Origin: an uncultured Oscillospiraceae bacterium
Lineage (GTDB): Bacteria; Bacillota; Clostridia; Oscillospirales; Acutalibacteraceae
Direction of reading: 5' to 3'
Assembly (NCBI GenBank): GCA_902478605.1
Contig: CABSLQ010000046.1
Span: 1 to 24,199 of the forward strand
DNA length: 24,199 nucleotides
Each line of letters starts with the position of its first letter. The first letter of the stretch is position 1. Positions 1 through 7,045 of this stretch are shown here, in pieces. The position numbers were made by a program, and so were the translations under genes. Below the pieces are notes generated by a model that had not been told where the DNA came from, searched no databases, and saw only the letters and a list, made by a program, of their open reading frames with translations.

Positions 1-43
1 AAAAGAAGAAGGCGCTTCGCCTGAGCAAAACGCCTCCTTCTTT
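1..43 (-). terminator. possible terminator for the deacetylase-amidase operon
   Basis: On the minus strand the sequence folds into an imperfect stem (AAGAAGGAGGCG against CGCCTTCTTC) followed by a T-rich tail (TTCTTCTTTT). It lies about 55 bases downstream of the amidase stop codon. The stem is imperfect and has alternative pairings, so the call is weak. Confidence 0.35.
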
Positions 44-53
44 GACAAGCTGA

Positions 54-92
54 AGGGGGCGCCGCAGCGTGTGCTGCGGCGCCCCCTTTTTG
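54..92 (+). terminator. strong intrinsic terminator of an upstream plus-strand gene
   Basis: A 14-bp perfect stem (GGGGGCGCCGCAGC against GCTGCGGCGCCCCC) with a 4-base loop (GTGT) is followed by TTTTT. The T-run points to plus-strand use, ending a gene that lies mostly left of the window. A plus-frame stop (TGA, 51-53) sits directly before the stem, but too little of that gene is present to identify. The hairpin may also help stop the convergent amidase operon. Confidence 0.75.
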
Positions 93-96
93 GATC

Positions 97-834
97 TTAC
101 CCGCGGATATAGCGGCTGCTGGCATAGCCGACGGTGCCGTTATAGTCCACCACGTACCAGTCCTGCCACCGGCCGAGGACGGTGACCGCCGCCCCCCGGG
201 GGATGGACCCGATGATGTCGCCCGCCATGCTCGGCTTGCTGCGAATGTTCAGATTGCCCCGCGCGGTGTCCACCGTTCCCTGCCGCGGCTCCTGCGCTTC
301 AATAAAGGGGATCCCGAAATAGGCGGCCAGCCCCTGCACCAGATTGCGGGCGATGGCGTCGATGTTGTCCCGGATCCAGGTGGCGTCCTCCACGTTGTCG
401 TGGTACGCGATTTCCATCAGCACAGCGGGCGCGCGGGTGCGCACCACTTCGGCCAGCGCGGTGGTGGGCAGCGTCCGCACCCGGTCGGGCAGCGGATAAA
501 TCCGCTTGAAATACGCGGCGAGGACGTCCGCCGCCCGCTGCCCCGCGGCGCTGCCCGGGTAATAATACACGTCGGTACCCCGCACCTGTCCGGCGTTCGC
601 CTCCCCGGCGGCGTTGGAATGCAGGGCCAGATGCAGATCGTAGTCCCCGGCATTGGACGCGGCAATCGCCTGCGAAACCGTCTCGTCCGGGTTGTTGCGG
701 GTGAACGAAATGCCGGTGGACCGCAGATAGGGCTCCATCGCATCGGCGATCCGGTTCATATACTGCTCCTCGTTTCCGCCGATGACGTACGGGTTGTTCT
801 GCTGGGTGGAAGGGCTTAAATAGATGGATGGCAT
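97..834 (-). CDS. N-acetylmuramoyl-L-alanine amidase with C-terminal SH3 domain
   Basis: This is a 245-residue Amidase_3-type hydrolase predicted to cleave the MurNAc-L-Ala bond of peptidoglycan. Visible marks are GGNEE (19-23, the Glu ligand region), LHSNA (71-75, the His72 zinc ligand) and LMEIAYHDN (139-147, with catalytic Glu141). Residues about 185-245 form a bacterial SH3 domain (LNIRSKPS, WYVVDYNGTVGYASSRYI), a likely wall-binding module. Oddly, the usual N-terminal DPGHGG zinc-His motif reads LSPSTQQNN. I recall this SPS-x-Q variant in clostridial relatives, but the ligand set is then atypical. There is no signal peptide, so export would need another route or cell lysis. The start is set by AAGGAG seven bases upstream. 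It follows the deacetylase after 24 bases and is probably co-transcribed with it. Confidence 0.9.
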   Translation of the reverse strand: MPSIYLSPSTQQNNPYVIGGNEEQYMNRIADAMEPYLRSTGISFTRNNPDETVSQAIAASNAGDYDLHLALHSNAAGEANAGQVRGTDVYYYPGSAAGQRAADVLAAYFKRIYPLPDRVRTLPTTALAEVVRTRAPAVLMEIAYHDNVEDATWIRDNIDAIARNLVQGLAAYFGIPFIEAQEPRQGTVDTARGNLNIRSKPSMAGDIIGSIPRGAAVTVLGRWQDWYVVDYNGTVGYASSRYIRG

Positions 835-858
835 AGGGATTCTCCTTTTCCTGATAGG

Positions 859-1743
859 TTAAGCGGGCAGCTTCACGGTCTTCGTAAAGTACCGGGCCGC
901 GTCCGGCCCGCTGGGCCGCAGATAGCGCCCCAGGCTGTACAGGCAGTCGGGGTCGCGGGTGATGACATTGGTGCGGCTTTCGCACACAAGGGTCGCCCGG
1001 AAGCCCAGCTCCCTGAGGATGGGCAGCGATTCCCGGCTGACCGCGCCGAGGGGATAGGTAAAGGTCGTCGGCTGATAGCCGGTCATCTCCTGCATGCGCT
1101 GCTGCATCTTGGTCACGTCGTCCGTCAGGGCTTTCCGGTACTGGTCGAGCGTTTCGCCCGCGGTCTTTTTGGCGCCCTTGCGGTGGGCCGTATCGTTCGC
1201 GTGCATGTCGTAGGAGTGGTTCTGTATTTCCACCAGGCCGGACTGCATCATCTCCCGTATCCTGTCCCATGTCACATAGCTGTAGTTGGCGTTCTCCTCC
1301 CCCGATGCGCTGTATTCGTCGGTATAGCGGCCCACCGGGGACAGCACCATTCTGGCATGGTATTGCTTGAGCAGCGGGAAGGCATAGACATAGTTGTTGT
1401 AAAACCCGTCGTCAAAGGTCAGCAGGATCGGCTTTTTCGGCAGGGGCCGTCCCTCGTCCACGTAATCGATCAGATCCTGCATGACCACCGTGGTATAGCC
1501 GTGCTCCTGCAGATACCGCAGATCCCCCTCGAAGGTATCCGGCGTAATCACATACGGCCCCGCCCGCTTGGGATCCTTGAGGATGCCGTGGTACATGATG
1601 ATGGGGACCTCGACCCCCTCCTGCGCCGGGCCCTCCGCGCCGGCGGCCTGCGTGGAAAACAGCGCCGCGCTCAGGCACAGCGCCGCCGCACAGACGGCCG
1701 CGATCACCCCATGCTTTGTGCGGATATGCCAGGTCTTGAACAT
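859..1743 (-). CDS. secreted polysaccharide deacetylase (NodB/CE4 family)
   Basis: This 294-residue protein has an N-terminal signal or anchor: basic residues, then a hydrophobic run at about 13-35 ending near AAGAEG. The CE4 fold is shown by VPIIMYHGI (47-54), TFDDG (109-113, catalytic and metal-binding Asp), the ligand segment NHSYDMH (175-181) and TYPLG (229-233). Family members remove N-acetyl groups from cell-wall or extracellular polysaccharides outside the membrane. It has TFDDG rather than the TFDNG I associate with muramic-acid deacetylases (PdaA), so a GlcNAc-type substrate is more likely. It is the first gene of a two-gene operon with the amidase. The ribosome binding site is modest (GGAG, about five bases before ATG). 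No convincing sigma-A promoter was found upstream. Confidence 0.88.
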   Translation of the reverse strand: MFKTWHIRTKHGVIAAVCAAALCLSAALFSTQAAGAEGPAQEGVEVPIIMYHGILKDPKRAGPYVITPDTFEGDLRYLQEHGYTTVVMQDLIDYVDEGRPLPKKPILLTFDDGFYNNYVYAFPLLKQYHARMVLSPVGRYTDEYSASGEENANYSYVTWDRIREMMQSGLVEIQNHSYDMHANDTAHRKGAKKTAGETLDQYRKALTDDVTKMQQRMQEMTGYQPTTFTYPLGAVSRESLPILRELGFRATLVCESRTNVITRDPDCLYSLGRYLRPSGPDAARYFTKTVKLPA

Positions 1744-1936
1744 GCCGACTCCACGCCCTTCTGCAAGCTGGTTGAAAACGCCCTATTCTTGTATATGGCG
1801 GACAGGCGCGCATTTATACCTGCCTTCCGTAAACACCGCCGTCCTTTCGCGCCGGGCCGCTGCCGCCCGCCGTGTATCCGCCCCGCCCGGGACCAGGACC
1901 GCAGCCGCCGTCTCCCGCGATGTCCCGCCGCGGCAT
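1744..1936. other. spacer upstream of the deacetylase
   Basis: This stretch lies between the deacetylase start and the hxlR terminator. It should hold the promoter of the deacetylase-amidase operon, but I found no good -35/-10 pair. Short AT-rich pieces on the minus strand (GTATAAATG, CATATACAAGAAT) could be part of an alternative sigma-factor promoter. I cannot support a specific call. Confidence 0.3.
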
Positions 1937-1987
1937 AAAAAAGCCCGCGCATACCAAAAGGGAAGCTTCCCCTTCGTATGCACGGGC
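1937..1987 (-). terminator. intrinsic terminator of hxlR-type regulator gene
   Basis: On the minus strand GCCCGTGCATAC pairs with GTATGCGCGGGC (one mismatch) around a second internal palindrome (AAGGGGAAGCTTCCCTTT). The stem is followed by TTTTTT. It begins 16 bases after the regulator's stop codon. Confidence 0.9.
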
Positions 1988-2003
1988 GTGCTGTGTGCGC
2001 TGT

Positions 2004-2339
2004 CTATTGGGCATTCTGGGCCTTGTACGCTTCTCCCCACTGCTGCATCGCGTCGAGGATCGGCCGCAGGCTCTGCCCGAGCGGGGTGAGCGAGTATTCC
2101 ACCCGCGGCGGCACCTCCGCATATACCCGGCGGCTGACCAGGCCGCTTTCCTCCATATCGCGGAGTTGGGCGGTCAATACCTTCTGCGACACGCTGCCGA
2201 TGGATTTTTTCAGCTCGCCGAAGCGCTTGGTCCCCGGAAGCAGATCCCGCAGAATCAGCACCTTCCACTTATCCCCGATTAAGCCCAGGGTGGTCTCCAC
2301 CGGGCAGGCCGGCAGGGCCGCCGTTTTGGGTTCCTCCAT
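2004..2339 (-). CDS. HxlR family transcriptional regulator
   Basis: This 111-residue protein is a full-length HxlR winged-helix regulator. It shows CPVETTLGLIGDKWKVLIL (12-30), GTKRFGELKKSI, SQKVLTAQLRDMEESGLV (helix-turn-helix) and RVEYSLTPLGQSL (wing), ending with the usual IL..M..WG dimer helix. The conserved N-terminal Cys12 corresponds to the residue that senses electrophiles or disulfide stress in members such as HypR and YodB. The start is fixed by GGGAGG seven bases upstream of ATG. It is transcribed divergently from the metallo-beta-lactamase-fold gene, the usual arrangement for an HxlR protein and its target. A dyad over the target promoter is a candidate operator. Confidence 0.93.
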   Translation of the reverse strand: MEEPKTAALPACPVETTLGLIGDKWKVLILRDLLPGTKRFGELKKSIGSVSQKVLTAQLRDMEESGLVSRRVYAEVPPRVEYSLTPLGQSLRPILDAMQQWGEAYKAQNAQ

Positions 2340-2374
2340 ATCGATGCCTCCCGTCTCATCGTCATGCTGCCCTC

Positions 2375-2403
2375 ATTGTACCACCTTCTCCGCTCCGGGT
2401 CAA
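2375..2403 (-). promoter_or_regulatory. sigma-A promoter of the HxlR regulator
   Basis: Minus-strand TTGACC (2403-2398), a 17-base spacer and TACAAT (2380-2375) give a near-consensus promoter. The 5' leader before the regulator ATG at 2339 would be about 28 bases. Confidence 0.8.
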
Positions 2404-2442
2404 TGCCGCCGAAGCCCGCCGTCATCCAATGGTTTCTTTTCG

Positions 2443-2474
2443 GTAACTACAGCACAATAAAGTGCTTACTTTAC
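2443..2474. promoter_or_regulatory. candidate HxlR operator (dyad)
   Basis: A 32-base imperfect dyad has arms GTAACTACAGCAC and GTGCTTACTTTAC around AATAAA, with 9 of 13 positions symmetric, including a perfect AGCAC/GTGCT core. It covers the -35 box of the plus-strand promoter, where a repressor would block polymerase. Assignment to the adjacent HxlR protein is inference from position. Confidence 0.55.
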
Positions 2475-2498
2475 AAGCGGGGATTTTGCGCTTACACT
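2470..2498 (+). promoter_or_regulatory. promoter of the MBL-fold gene and probably the macrodomain-sirtuin genes
   Basis: TTTACA (2470-2475), a 17-base spacer and TACACT (2493-2498) lie upstream of the plus-strand gene at 2574. Its -35 box lies inside the proposed HxlR operator. Confidence 0.65.
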
Positions 2499-2573
2499 AT
2501 ACCACAGAAGGACAAAAGCCGCGGGGACGGCCGCTCCGCAGCCCGGATCCGAACCATTAAGGAGGAACCTGTT

Positions 2574-3365
2574 ATGAACAAAAACACCTATCAAACCGTT
2601 GCGCTCGAAAAGGGCGAAATGCATATCTATGATTTCGGTACCGTCAAGCTGCACGCCTATCAGACCAACGATCCCCTCGCCGATGAGGTCTTCATCGTGG
2701 AAAAGGGCGGCAAGGCCGTCGTCATCGAATCCCCCTGCTTCTTCGACAATATCCGGGAGCTGACCGGCTATCTGCAGGATATGGACGTGGCGGGCATGCT
2801 GGTGGCTTACCACGGCGCGGGGGCGTCCTTCCTGCCGGGGGTGCGCAAGTACGCGACCCGCCATGCCGCCGACTATACGGAAAACGGCGGCGGCAAAAAT
2901 CTGATCGACGGCTTCACGGCCGCCTTCGGCGAGAGCTTTGACAACACCATCCACCCCATCACCGACTTCATCGGGGAAGGCCGGGTGACCATCGGCGGCA
3001 TCGATTTCGTCATCAAGGAAACCGCCGAGGCCTTTGATGTGGAGATTCCCGAGATCCAGGCCGTTTACACCCACATGCTGGGGCATGACTGCCATTCCAT
3101 CGTGGCGGGCGCGGCCCACGCCGACGGCATCATCGCCGAACTGCGGCACTATATCGACAAGGGATACGCTCTGATTCTGACCTCCCACTACACGCCGGAG
3201 GATCTCAAGGACGCCGAAACCAAGATAGCGTACCTGGAGAATCTGAAGCGCCTGGCGGCCGCCAGCCCGGACGCCGACAGCTTCAAGGCAGAAATGCAGC
3301 GGCAGTATCCGGCATACAGCGGCCAAAATTATCTGGATATGACGGCCGGGTTCTTCTTTGGCTGA
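2574..3365 (+). CDS. metallo-beta-lactamase-fold protein, degenerate active site
   Basis: This 263-residue protein has the start of an MBL fold: MHIYDFGTVKLHAY, then DEVFIVEKGGKAVVIESPCFFDNI (about 37-60), the strand pair that opens MBL hydrolases. The canonical HxHxDH zinc motif is missing. At that place it reads AYHGAGASFLPG (78-89). Other histidines that might bind metal are H167, H171 and H174 (THMLGHDCH) and H205 (TSHYTPED). The enzymatic reaction is therefore unknown. The start is set by AAGGAGG eight bases upstream of ATG; an upstream in-frame extension would start before the promoter. It diverges from the HxlR regulator and is followed 78 bases later by the macrodomain gene on the same strand. 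A detoxification or stress role is inferred from context only. Confidence 0.75.
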   Translation: MNKNTYQTVALEKGEMHIYDFGTVKLHAYQTNDPLADEVFIVEKGGKAVVIESPCFFDNIRELTGYLQDMDVAGMLVAYHGAGASFLPGVRKYATRHAADYTENGGGKNLIDGFTAAFGESFDNTIHPITDFIGEGRVTIGGIDFVIKETAEAFDVEIPEIQAVYTHMLGHDCHSIVAGAAHADGIIAELRHYIDKGYALILTSHYTPEDLKDAETKIAYLENLKRLAAASPDADSFKAEMQRQYPAYSGQNYLDMTAGFFFG

Positions 3366-3388
3366 ACACGGACCGAACACATGAAGAA

Positions 3389-3414
3389 GGGGACCGCCCA
3401 TGGAGGCGGTCCCC
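3389..3414. terminator. hairpin between the MBL-fold and macrodomain genes
   Basis: A perfect 10-bp stem (GGGGACCGCC against GGCGGTCCCC) with a 6-base loop lies between two plus-strand genes. Only TT follows on the plus strand, so it is more likely a partial terminator or a processing or stability hairpin than a full stop. Confidence 0.5.
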
Positions 3415-3443
3415 TTCGGACGCCTGAAAAGAGGGACATCACG

Positions 3444-4217
3444 ATGACTCAGAACGAACGCCGACACTATCTGATCGAATGGCTTCTCCGGGAACGGCCC
3501 GCGGTCTGGGCCGGCGGCATCCCCGCCGGTGAAGAGGAACAAAAGCGCCTGCTGCGCGCGCTTTTCAATACCCGCCCGCCGCGGCCGGCCGACCCGGCCT
3601 TTCTCGCGGTGCAGGACGCCTACCTGCGCGAAGCGATCCGGGAGAAGGGCATCACCGACCTGGCCGGGCTGAAGCCGCGGCGCGGGGGGCTGTATCTGTG
3701 GCAGGGGGACATCACCACGCTGCGCTGCGACGCCATCGTCAACGCCGCCAACAGCCGCATGCTGGGGTGTTTTGTGCCCGGCCACCACTGCATTGACAAC
3801 GCCATTCACACCTACGCCGGCGTGCAGCTGCGTCTCGCCTGCGCCGAACAGATGCAGCGGCAGGGGCACGAGGAGCAAACGGGCGGGGCGAAAATCACCC
3901 CGGCCTTTAACCTGCCCAGCCGGTATGTCCTGCACACCGTGGGCCCGATTGTCCGGGACCGCCCCACCGAACAGGACGAGGCGCTGCTCGCCTCCTGCTA
4001 CCGCGCCTGTCTGGAGCTGGCGGAGCGCCGCGGCCTGAAAAGCGTGGCGTTCTGCTGCATTTCCACGGGGGAATTCCGCTTCCCCCATGATCTGGCGGCC
4101 GCGGCCGCCGTCCGAACCGTGCAGGCATACCTGGCCCGCACCCACAGCGAACTCGAGGTGATTTTCAATGTTTTCCAGGACGTCGATTACGCCCTCTACC
4201 GGGAGCTTCTCGGATAA
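3444..4217 (+). CDS. zinc-dependent macrodomain protein-ADP-ribose hydrolase
   Basis: The 257-residue protein has an N-terminal helical extension (1-80) followed by a macrodomain. Seen directly are WQGDITTLRCDAIVNAAN (86-103, ADP-ribose binding), the signature GCFVPGHHCIDNAIH (108-122) and CISTGEFRFP (205-214, the phosphate loop). The Cys/His-rich signature is the zinc-binding insert of macrodomains linked to class M sirtuins, which remove the ADP-ribose that the sirtuin adds. The sirtuin gene overlaps the end of this gene, supporting that pairing. The start at 3444 is chosen because GAGGG lies eight bases upstream. An upstream in-frame ATG (3381) would place the intergenic hairpin inside the coding region and adds residues unlike the family. 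Confidence 0.93.
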   Translation: MTQNERRHYLIEWLLRERPAVWAGGIPAGEEEQKRLLRALFNTRPPRPADPAFLAVQDAYLREAIREKGITDLAGLKPRRGGLYLWQGDITTLRCDAIVNAANSRMLGCFVPGHHCIDNAIHTYAGVQLRLACAEQMQRQGHEEQTGGAKITPAFNLPSRYVLHTVGPIVRDRPTEQDEALLASCYRACLELAERRGLKSVAFCCISTGEFRFPHDLAAAAAVRTVQAYLARTHSELEVIFNVFQDVDYALYRELLG

Positions 4218-5049
4218 GATGGAGCGGCTGGAACGCGAGCTGGCGGCCGCCGACGCCGTGGTCATCGGCGCGGGCGCGGGCCTGTCCGCTTCGGCCGGCC
4301 TGACCTATGACGGGGAACGGTTTGAACGGTATTTTTCCGATTTTGAGGAGACCTGCGGCTTCCACGACATGTATACCGGGGGCTTCTATCCCTTCAAAAC
4401 CCGGGAGGAATACTGGGCCTACTGGAGCCGGTTTATCCTCATCAACCGCTATATGGACGCGCCCCGGCCGGTCTATGCCGATCTGCTCCGTCTGGTGCAG
4501 GCCAAAGACTATTTTGTCCTGACCACCAACGTCGACCACTGCTTCCAGAAAGCCGGCTTTGCCAAGTCCCGCCTGTTCTATACCCAGGGGGACTATGGCC
4601 TGTGGCAATGCTCCATCCCCTGCCACAGCAAAACCTACGATAACGAGGAAGCCGTCCGGCAGATGGTGAAGGAACAGAAGGACCGGCGCGTCCCCACCGC
4701 GCTGCTTCCCCGCTGCCCGGTCTGCGGGGCGCCCATGGCCATGAATCTGCGCAGCGATATGTCCTTTGTCGAGGACGAGGGCTGGCACGCCGCCGCCGAC
4801 CGGTACGCGGCGTTTATCCGCCGCCACAGGACGGAACGCCTGCTGTTTTTGGAACTCGGCGTGGGCGGCAACACCCCCTCCATCATCAAATACCCCTTCT
4901 GGCGCATGACGGCGCAATGGCCCCAGGCGTTTTATGTCTGCATCAACCGGGGCGAGGCCTTCTGCCCGCGGGAAATCGCCGGCCGCGCCCTGTGCATCGA
5001 TCGGGACATCGGCGAGGTCCTTACGCATCTCGGCGCCGCAAAGCCGTAA
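4168..5049 (+). CDS. class M sirtuin (SirTM-type protein ADP-ribosyltransferase)
   Basis: The 293-residue Sir2-fold protein has the NAD loop GAGAGLSASAG (34-44), TTNVDHCFQKAG (119-130) and a Cys4 zinc site (C148, C152, C183, C186). The motif that normally carries the catalytic His reads YTQGDYG, with Gln140 in that place. From the literature I recall class M sirtuins having this change and acting as ADP-ribosyltransferases on a lipoylated GcvH-like protein rather than as deacylases. It overlaps the macrodomain gene by 50 bases. The start at 4168 has GAGGTG seven bases upstream and an N-terminal extension like those I recall in homologues. ATG 4219, just after the macrodomain stop, is the alternative. 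The usual partner genes (GcvH-like, LplA2) are absent from this window. Confidence 0.92.
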   Translation: MFSRTSITPSTGSFSDKMERLERELAAADAVVIGAGAGLSASAGLTYDGERFERYFSDFEETCGFHDMYTGGFYPFKTREEYWAYWSRFILINRYMDAPRPVYADLLRLVQAKDYFVLTTNVDHCFQKAGFAKSRLFYTQGDYGLWQCSIPCHSKTYDNEEAVRQMVKEQKDRRVPTALLPRCPVCGAPMAMNLRSDMSFVEDEGWHAAADRYAAFIRRHRTERLLFLELGVGGNTPSIIKYPFWRMTAQWPQAFYVCINRGEAFCPREIAGRALCIDRDIGEVLTHLGAAKP

Positions 5050-5231
5050 AAAGGGCGCTGACCGCCCGCCAAAGGGGAGGCGGCAAACGCCCCGGGCCTT
5101 CTGTGGGGCCGCGTACAATAACCCAGCCGGGAAGCGCGCCCATGCGATGGCCGGGATAATCCGGCGGGGCGCCGCACGCGGCGGGGAACCGCGGACCGCT
5201 CGCGTGCCCGGTTATTTCCGCGCCCTTCTAG

Positions 5232-5275
5232 AAAAAAGCGCCCGAGGCCATAGCAACGGCCCCAGGCGCTTTTTC
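5232..5275. terminator. bidirectional terminator between sirtuin and MetH-like genes
   Basis: AAAAAAGCGCCCGAGGCC pairs imperfectly with GGCCCCAGGCGCTTTTT, giving a T-run on both strands. It serves the convergent sirtuin (plus) and MetH-like (minus) genes. The remaining 180 bases upstream of it (5050-5231) hold nothing I recognise. Confidence 0.85.
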
Positions 5276-5311
5276 TTCTGTCTCCGGCATCGGCAGGCCG
5301 GTCAAGTCCGC

Positions 5312-6988
5312 TTATGCTTCCGCCCGGGCGCGGACGGCCGCCATCACCTGCCGGCCCGCCTCGTCGTTCGGGTCGGCTATCACCGCGTCCACCCCTTCCT
5401 GCAGGGCCGCCGCGCCAAGCGCCGCGGCCGCCTCCGGCGTCAGGGCGGCGGACAGGGCGGTGATATCCAGCAGGGTTTTCAGCCCCAGCTCCCGCTTCAC
5501 CCGGCGCAGCGTCTCCAGCGTCGTTTCCGCGTCCGGCCCTGTGCCGGGCGTCGGGCCCAGCGGATCGATAAGCAGGTTCTCCGCCCCGATACCGCACCGG
5601 ACCGCTTCCTCCCGGAGCCGCTCCGCGATGCGCAGGCGGCCCTCCGCCGTCTGCGGCACGCCGTTTTCGTCCATGGCCGCCGCCACGGCCACGCCGCCGT
5701 ACCGCTTTACGAGAGGGAACAGCCGTTCCGCCGCTTCCCGGCCGCCCGCGGCCGGACGGACCAGCGGCTTGCCGTTGTATACCCGCATCGCCTTTTCCAA
5801 GGCGTCGGGATCCGCCGCCTCGAGCAGCAGCGGCAGCCGGAGCATGCCCTGCAGCGCGCCGACCGCCTGCGGAAGACGGACGCTTTCCTCCACGCCAGGC
5901 AATCCCGCCCCCACGGCGAGCACCTGCACGCCGCTGTCCTGCTCGTCGAGGCCCTCGTCCACCAGCGTGTCCATATCGCCTTCCCGCAGGGCCTGCTCCA
6001 CCATGGGACGGCCGGGGCGGATGCCGCCGCCGATGACCACCGGTGCGCCGCCGAACGTCACCGCCCCGGCATAGGACGCCATCACGGTGCGCCGCTTTGG
6101 CGTGAGCGCCGGCGGGGTAAGCCCGCGGCACCGGGCAGCCATCGCGGCCAGATGCGCCGGCGTCGTGCCGCAGCAGCCGCCGGCCAGCCAGGCCCCTTCC
6201 CGCACAATCTTCTCCATCACATCGGCAAACTGCGCGGGCGTCACGTCGTAATGCACCTCGCCCCCTTCGCTGCGGGGCAGGCCGGCGTTGGGGTTGACCG
6301 CCACCGGCACCGAGGCGCAGGATAGCAGGGCGGGCAGCAGCGCCAGCATCTGCTCCGGCCCCATGCCGCAGTTCACCCCGATCGCGTCAACGCCCAGCCC
6401 CTCGAGCAGCGCCACCGCCGCCGGAACGTCTCCCCCGGTGAGCAGCCGGCCGTTCTCCCCGAAAATCAGGGTGGCGATCACGGGCAGCCGGGTGGCTTCC
6501 TTCGCCCCGAGTACCGCCGCCTTCATCTCATAGGTGTCGCTCATCGTTTCGATCAGAATGCCGTCGGCTCCTGCACGTGCGCCCGCCGCGGCCATTTCGG
6601 CGAAGAGGGACACCGCGTCCTCAAACGCCAAATCCCCCAGCGGGGCGAGCAGCTTGCCCGTCGGGCCGATGTCCATGAACACGGCCATATCCGGCCGCCC
6701 GCTCTCCCGTACGGCCCGGCGCGCCAGCGCCACGCCCGCTTCGATGAGCTGCGGCGCCTCTTCGCCGCATTTGAGGCGGTTGGCGCCAAAGGTATTGCTC
6801 TTCAGAATGTGGCAGCCCGCCGCCGCATACGCGGCATGAATCGCCAGCACCGCCTCGGGGTTATCCACGTTCCACCGTTCGGGCAGCGTTCCCTGCGGCA
6901 GCCCCGCCTGCTGCAGCATGGAGCCCATCGCCCCGTCAAAAAACAGCAATTCCCGTCCGAGACGTTCGATTATGGCTGGTTGATTCAT
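5312..6988 (-). CDS. homocysteine S-methyltransferase (MetH-like) with divergent pterin-binding domain, no B12 domain
   Basis: The 558-residue protein has a complete N-terminal homocysteine methyltransferase barrel: FFDGAMGSMLQ (16-26), SNTFGANR (64-71) and zinc cysteines C207 (GVNCG) with C272/C273 (GGCCGTTP). Residues about 300-558 align with the MetH pterin (methyl-tetrahydrofolate) barrel (YNGKPLV, YGGVAVAAAMDENGVP, LLIDPLGPTPG). Several landmarks of that domain are changed: GERINPTG reads GGGIRPGRP (320-328), and the SNxSFGLP region reads DITALSAAL. The cobalamin-binding and reactivation domains of MetH are absent. It may need a separate corrinoid protein or another methyl donor. It lies 57 bases after the Rrf2 gene and may be co-transcribed. 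AAAGGG-type ribosome binding sites precede ATG. Confidence 0.82.
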   Translation of the reverse strand: MNQPAIIERLGRELLFFDGAMGSMLQQAGLPQGTLPERWNVDNPEAVLAIHAAYAAAGCHILKSNTFGANRLKCGEEAPQLIEAGVALARRAVRESGRPDMAVFMDIGPTGKLLAPLGDLAFEDAVSLFAEMAAAGARAGADGILIETMSDTYEMKAAVLGAKEATRLPVIATLIFGENGRLLTGGDVPAAVALLEGLGVDAIGVNCGMGPEQMLALLPALLSCASVPVAVNPNAGLPRSEGGEVHYDVTPAQFADVMEKIVREGAWLAGGCCGTTPAHLAAMAARCRGLTPPALTPKRRTVMASYAGAVTFGGAPVVIGGGIRPGRPMVEQALREGDMDTLVDEGLDEQDSGVQVLAVGAGLPGVEESVRLPQAVGALQGMLRLPLLLEAADPDALEKAMRVYNGKPLVRPAAGGREAAERLFPLVKRYGGVAVAAAMDENGVPQTAEGRLRIAERLREEAVRCGIGAENLLIDPLGPTPGTGPDAETTLETLRRVKRELGLKTLLDITALSAALTPEAAAALGAAALQEGVDAVIADPNDEAGRQVMAAVRARAEA

Positions 6989-7045
6989 GATTGGTCCGCC
7001 CTTTCTCCTTCAAATGTCCAAGCGGGCGAAGGCCCGCGCTGCCGG

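Noticed and set aside
97..1743. CwlD-PdaA pair making muramic lactam in spore cortex
   Set aside because: The deacetylase has TFDDG rather than the TFDNG I associate with PdaA, and the amidase has an SH3 domain and no signal peptide, unlike CwlD. The similarity is only at superfamily level.
2466..4265. 599-codon minus-strand open frame opposite the MBL-fold and macrodomain genes
   Set aside because: The plus strand carries clear family motifs and ribosome binding sites; the minus frame has none.
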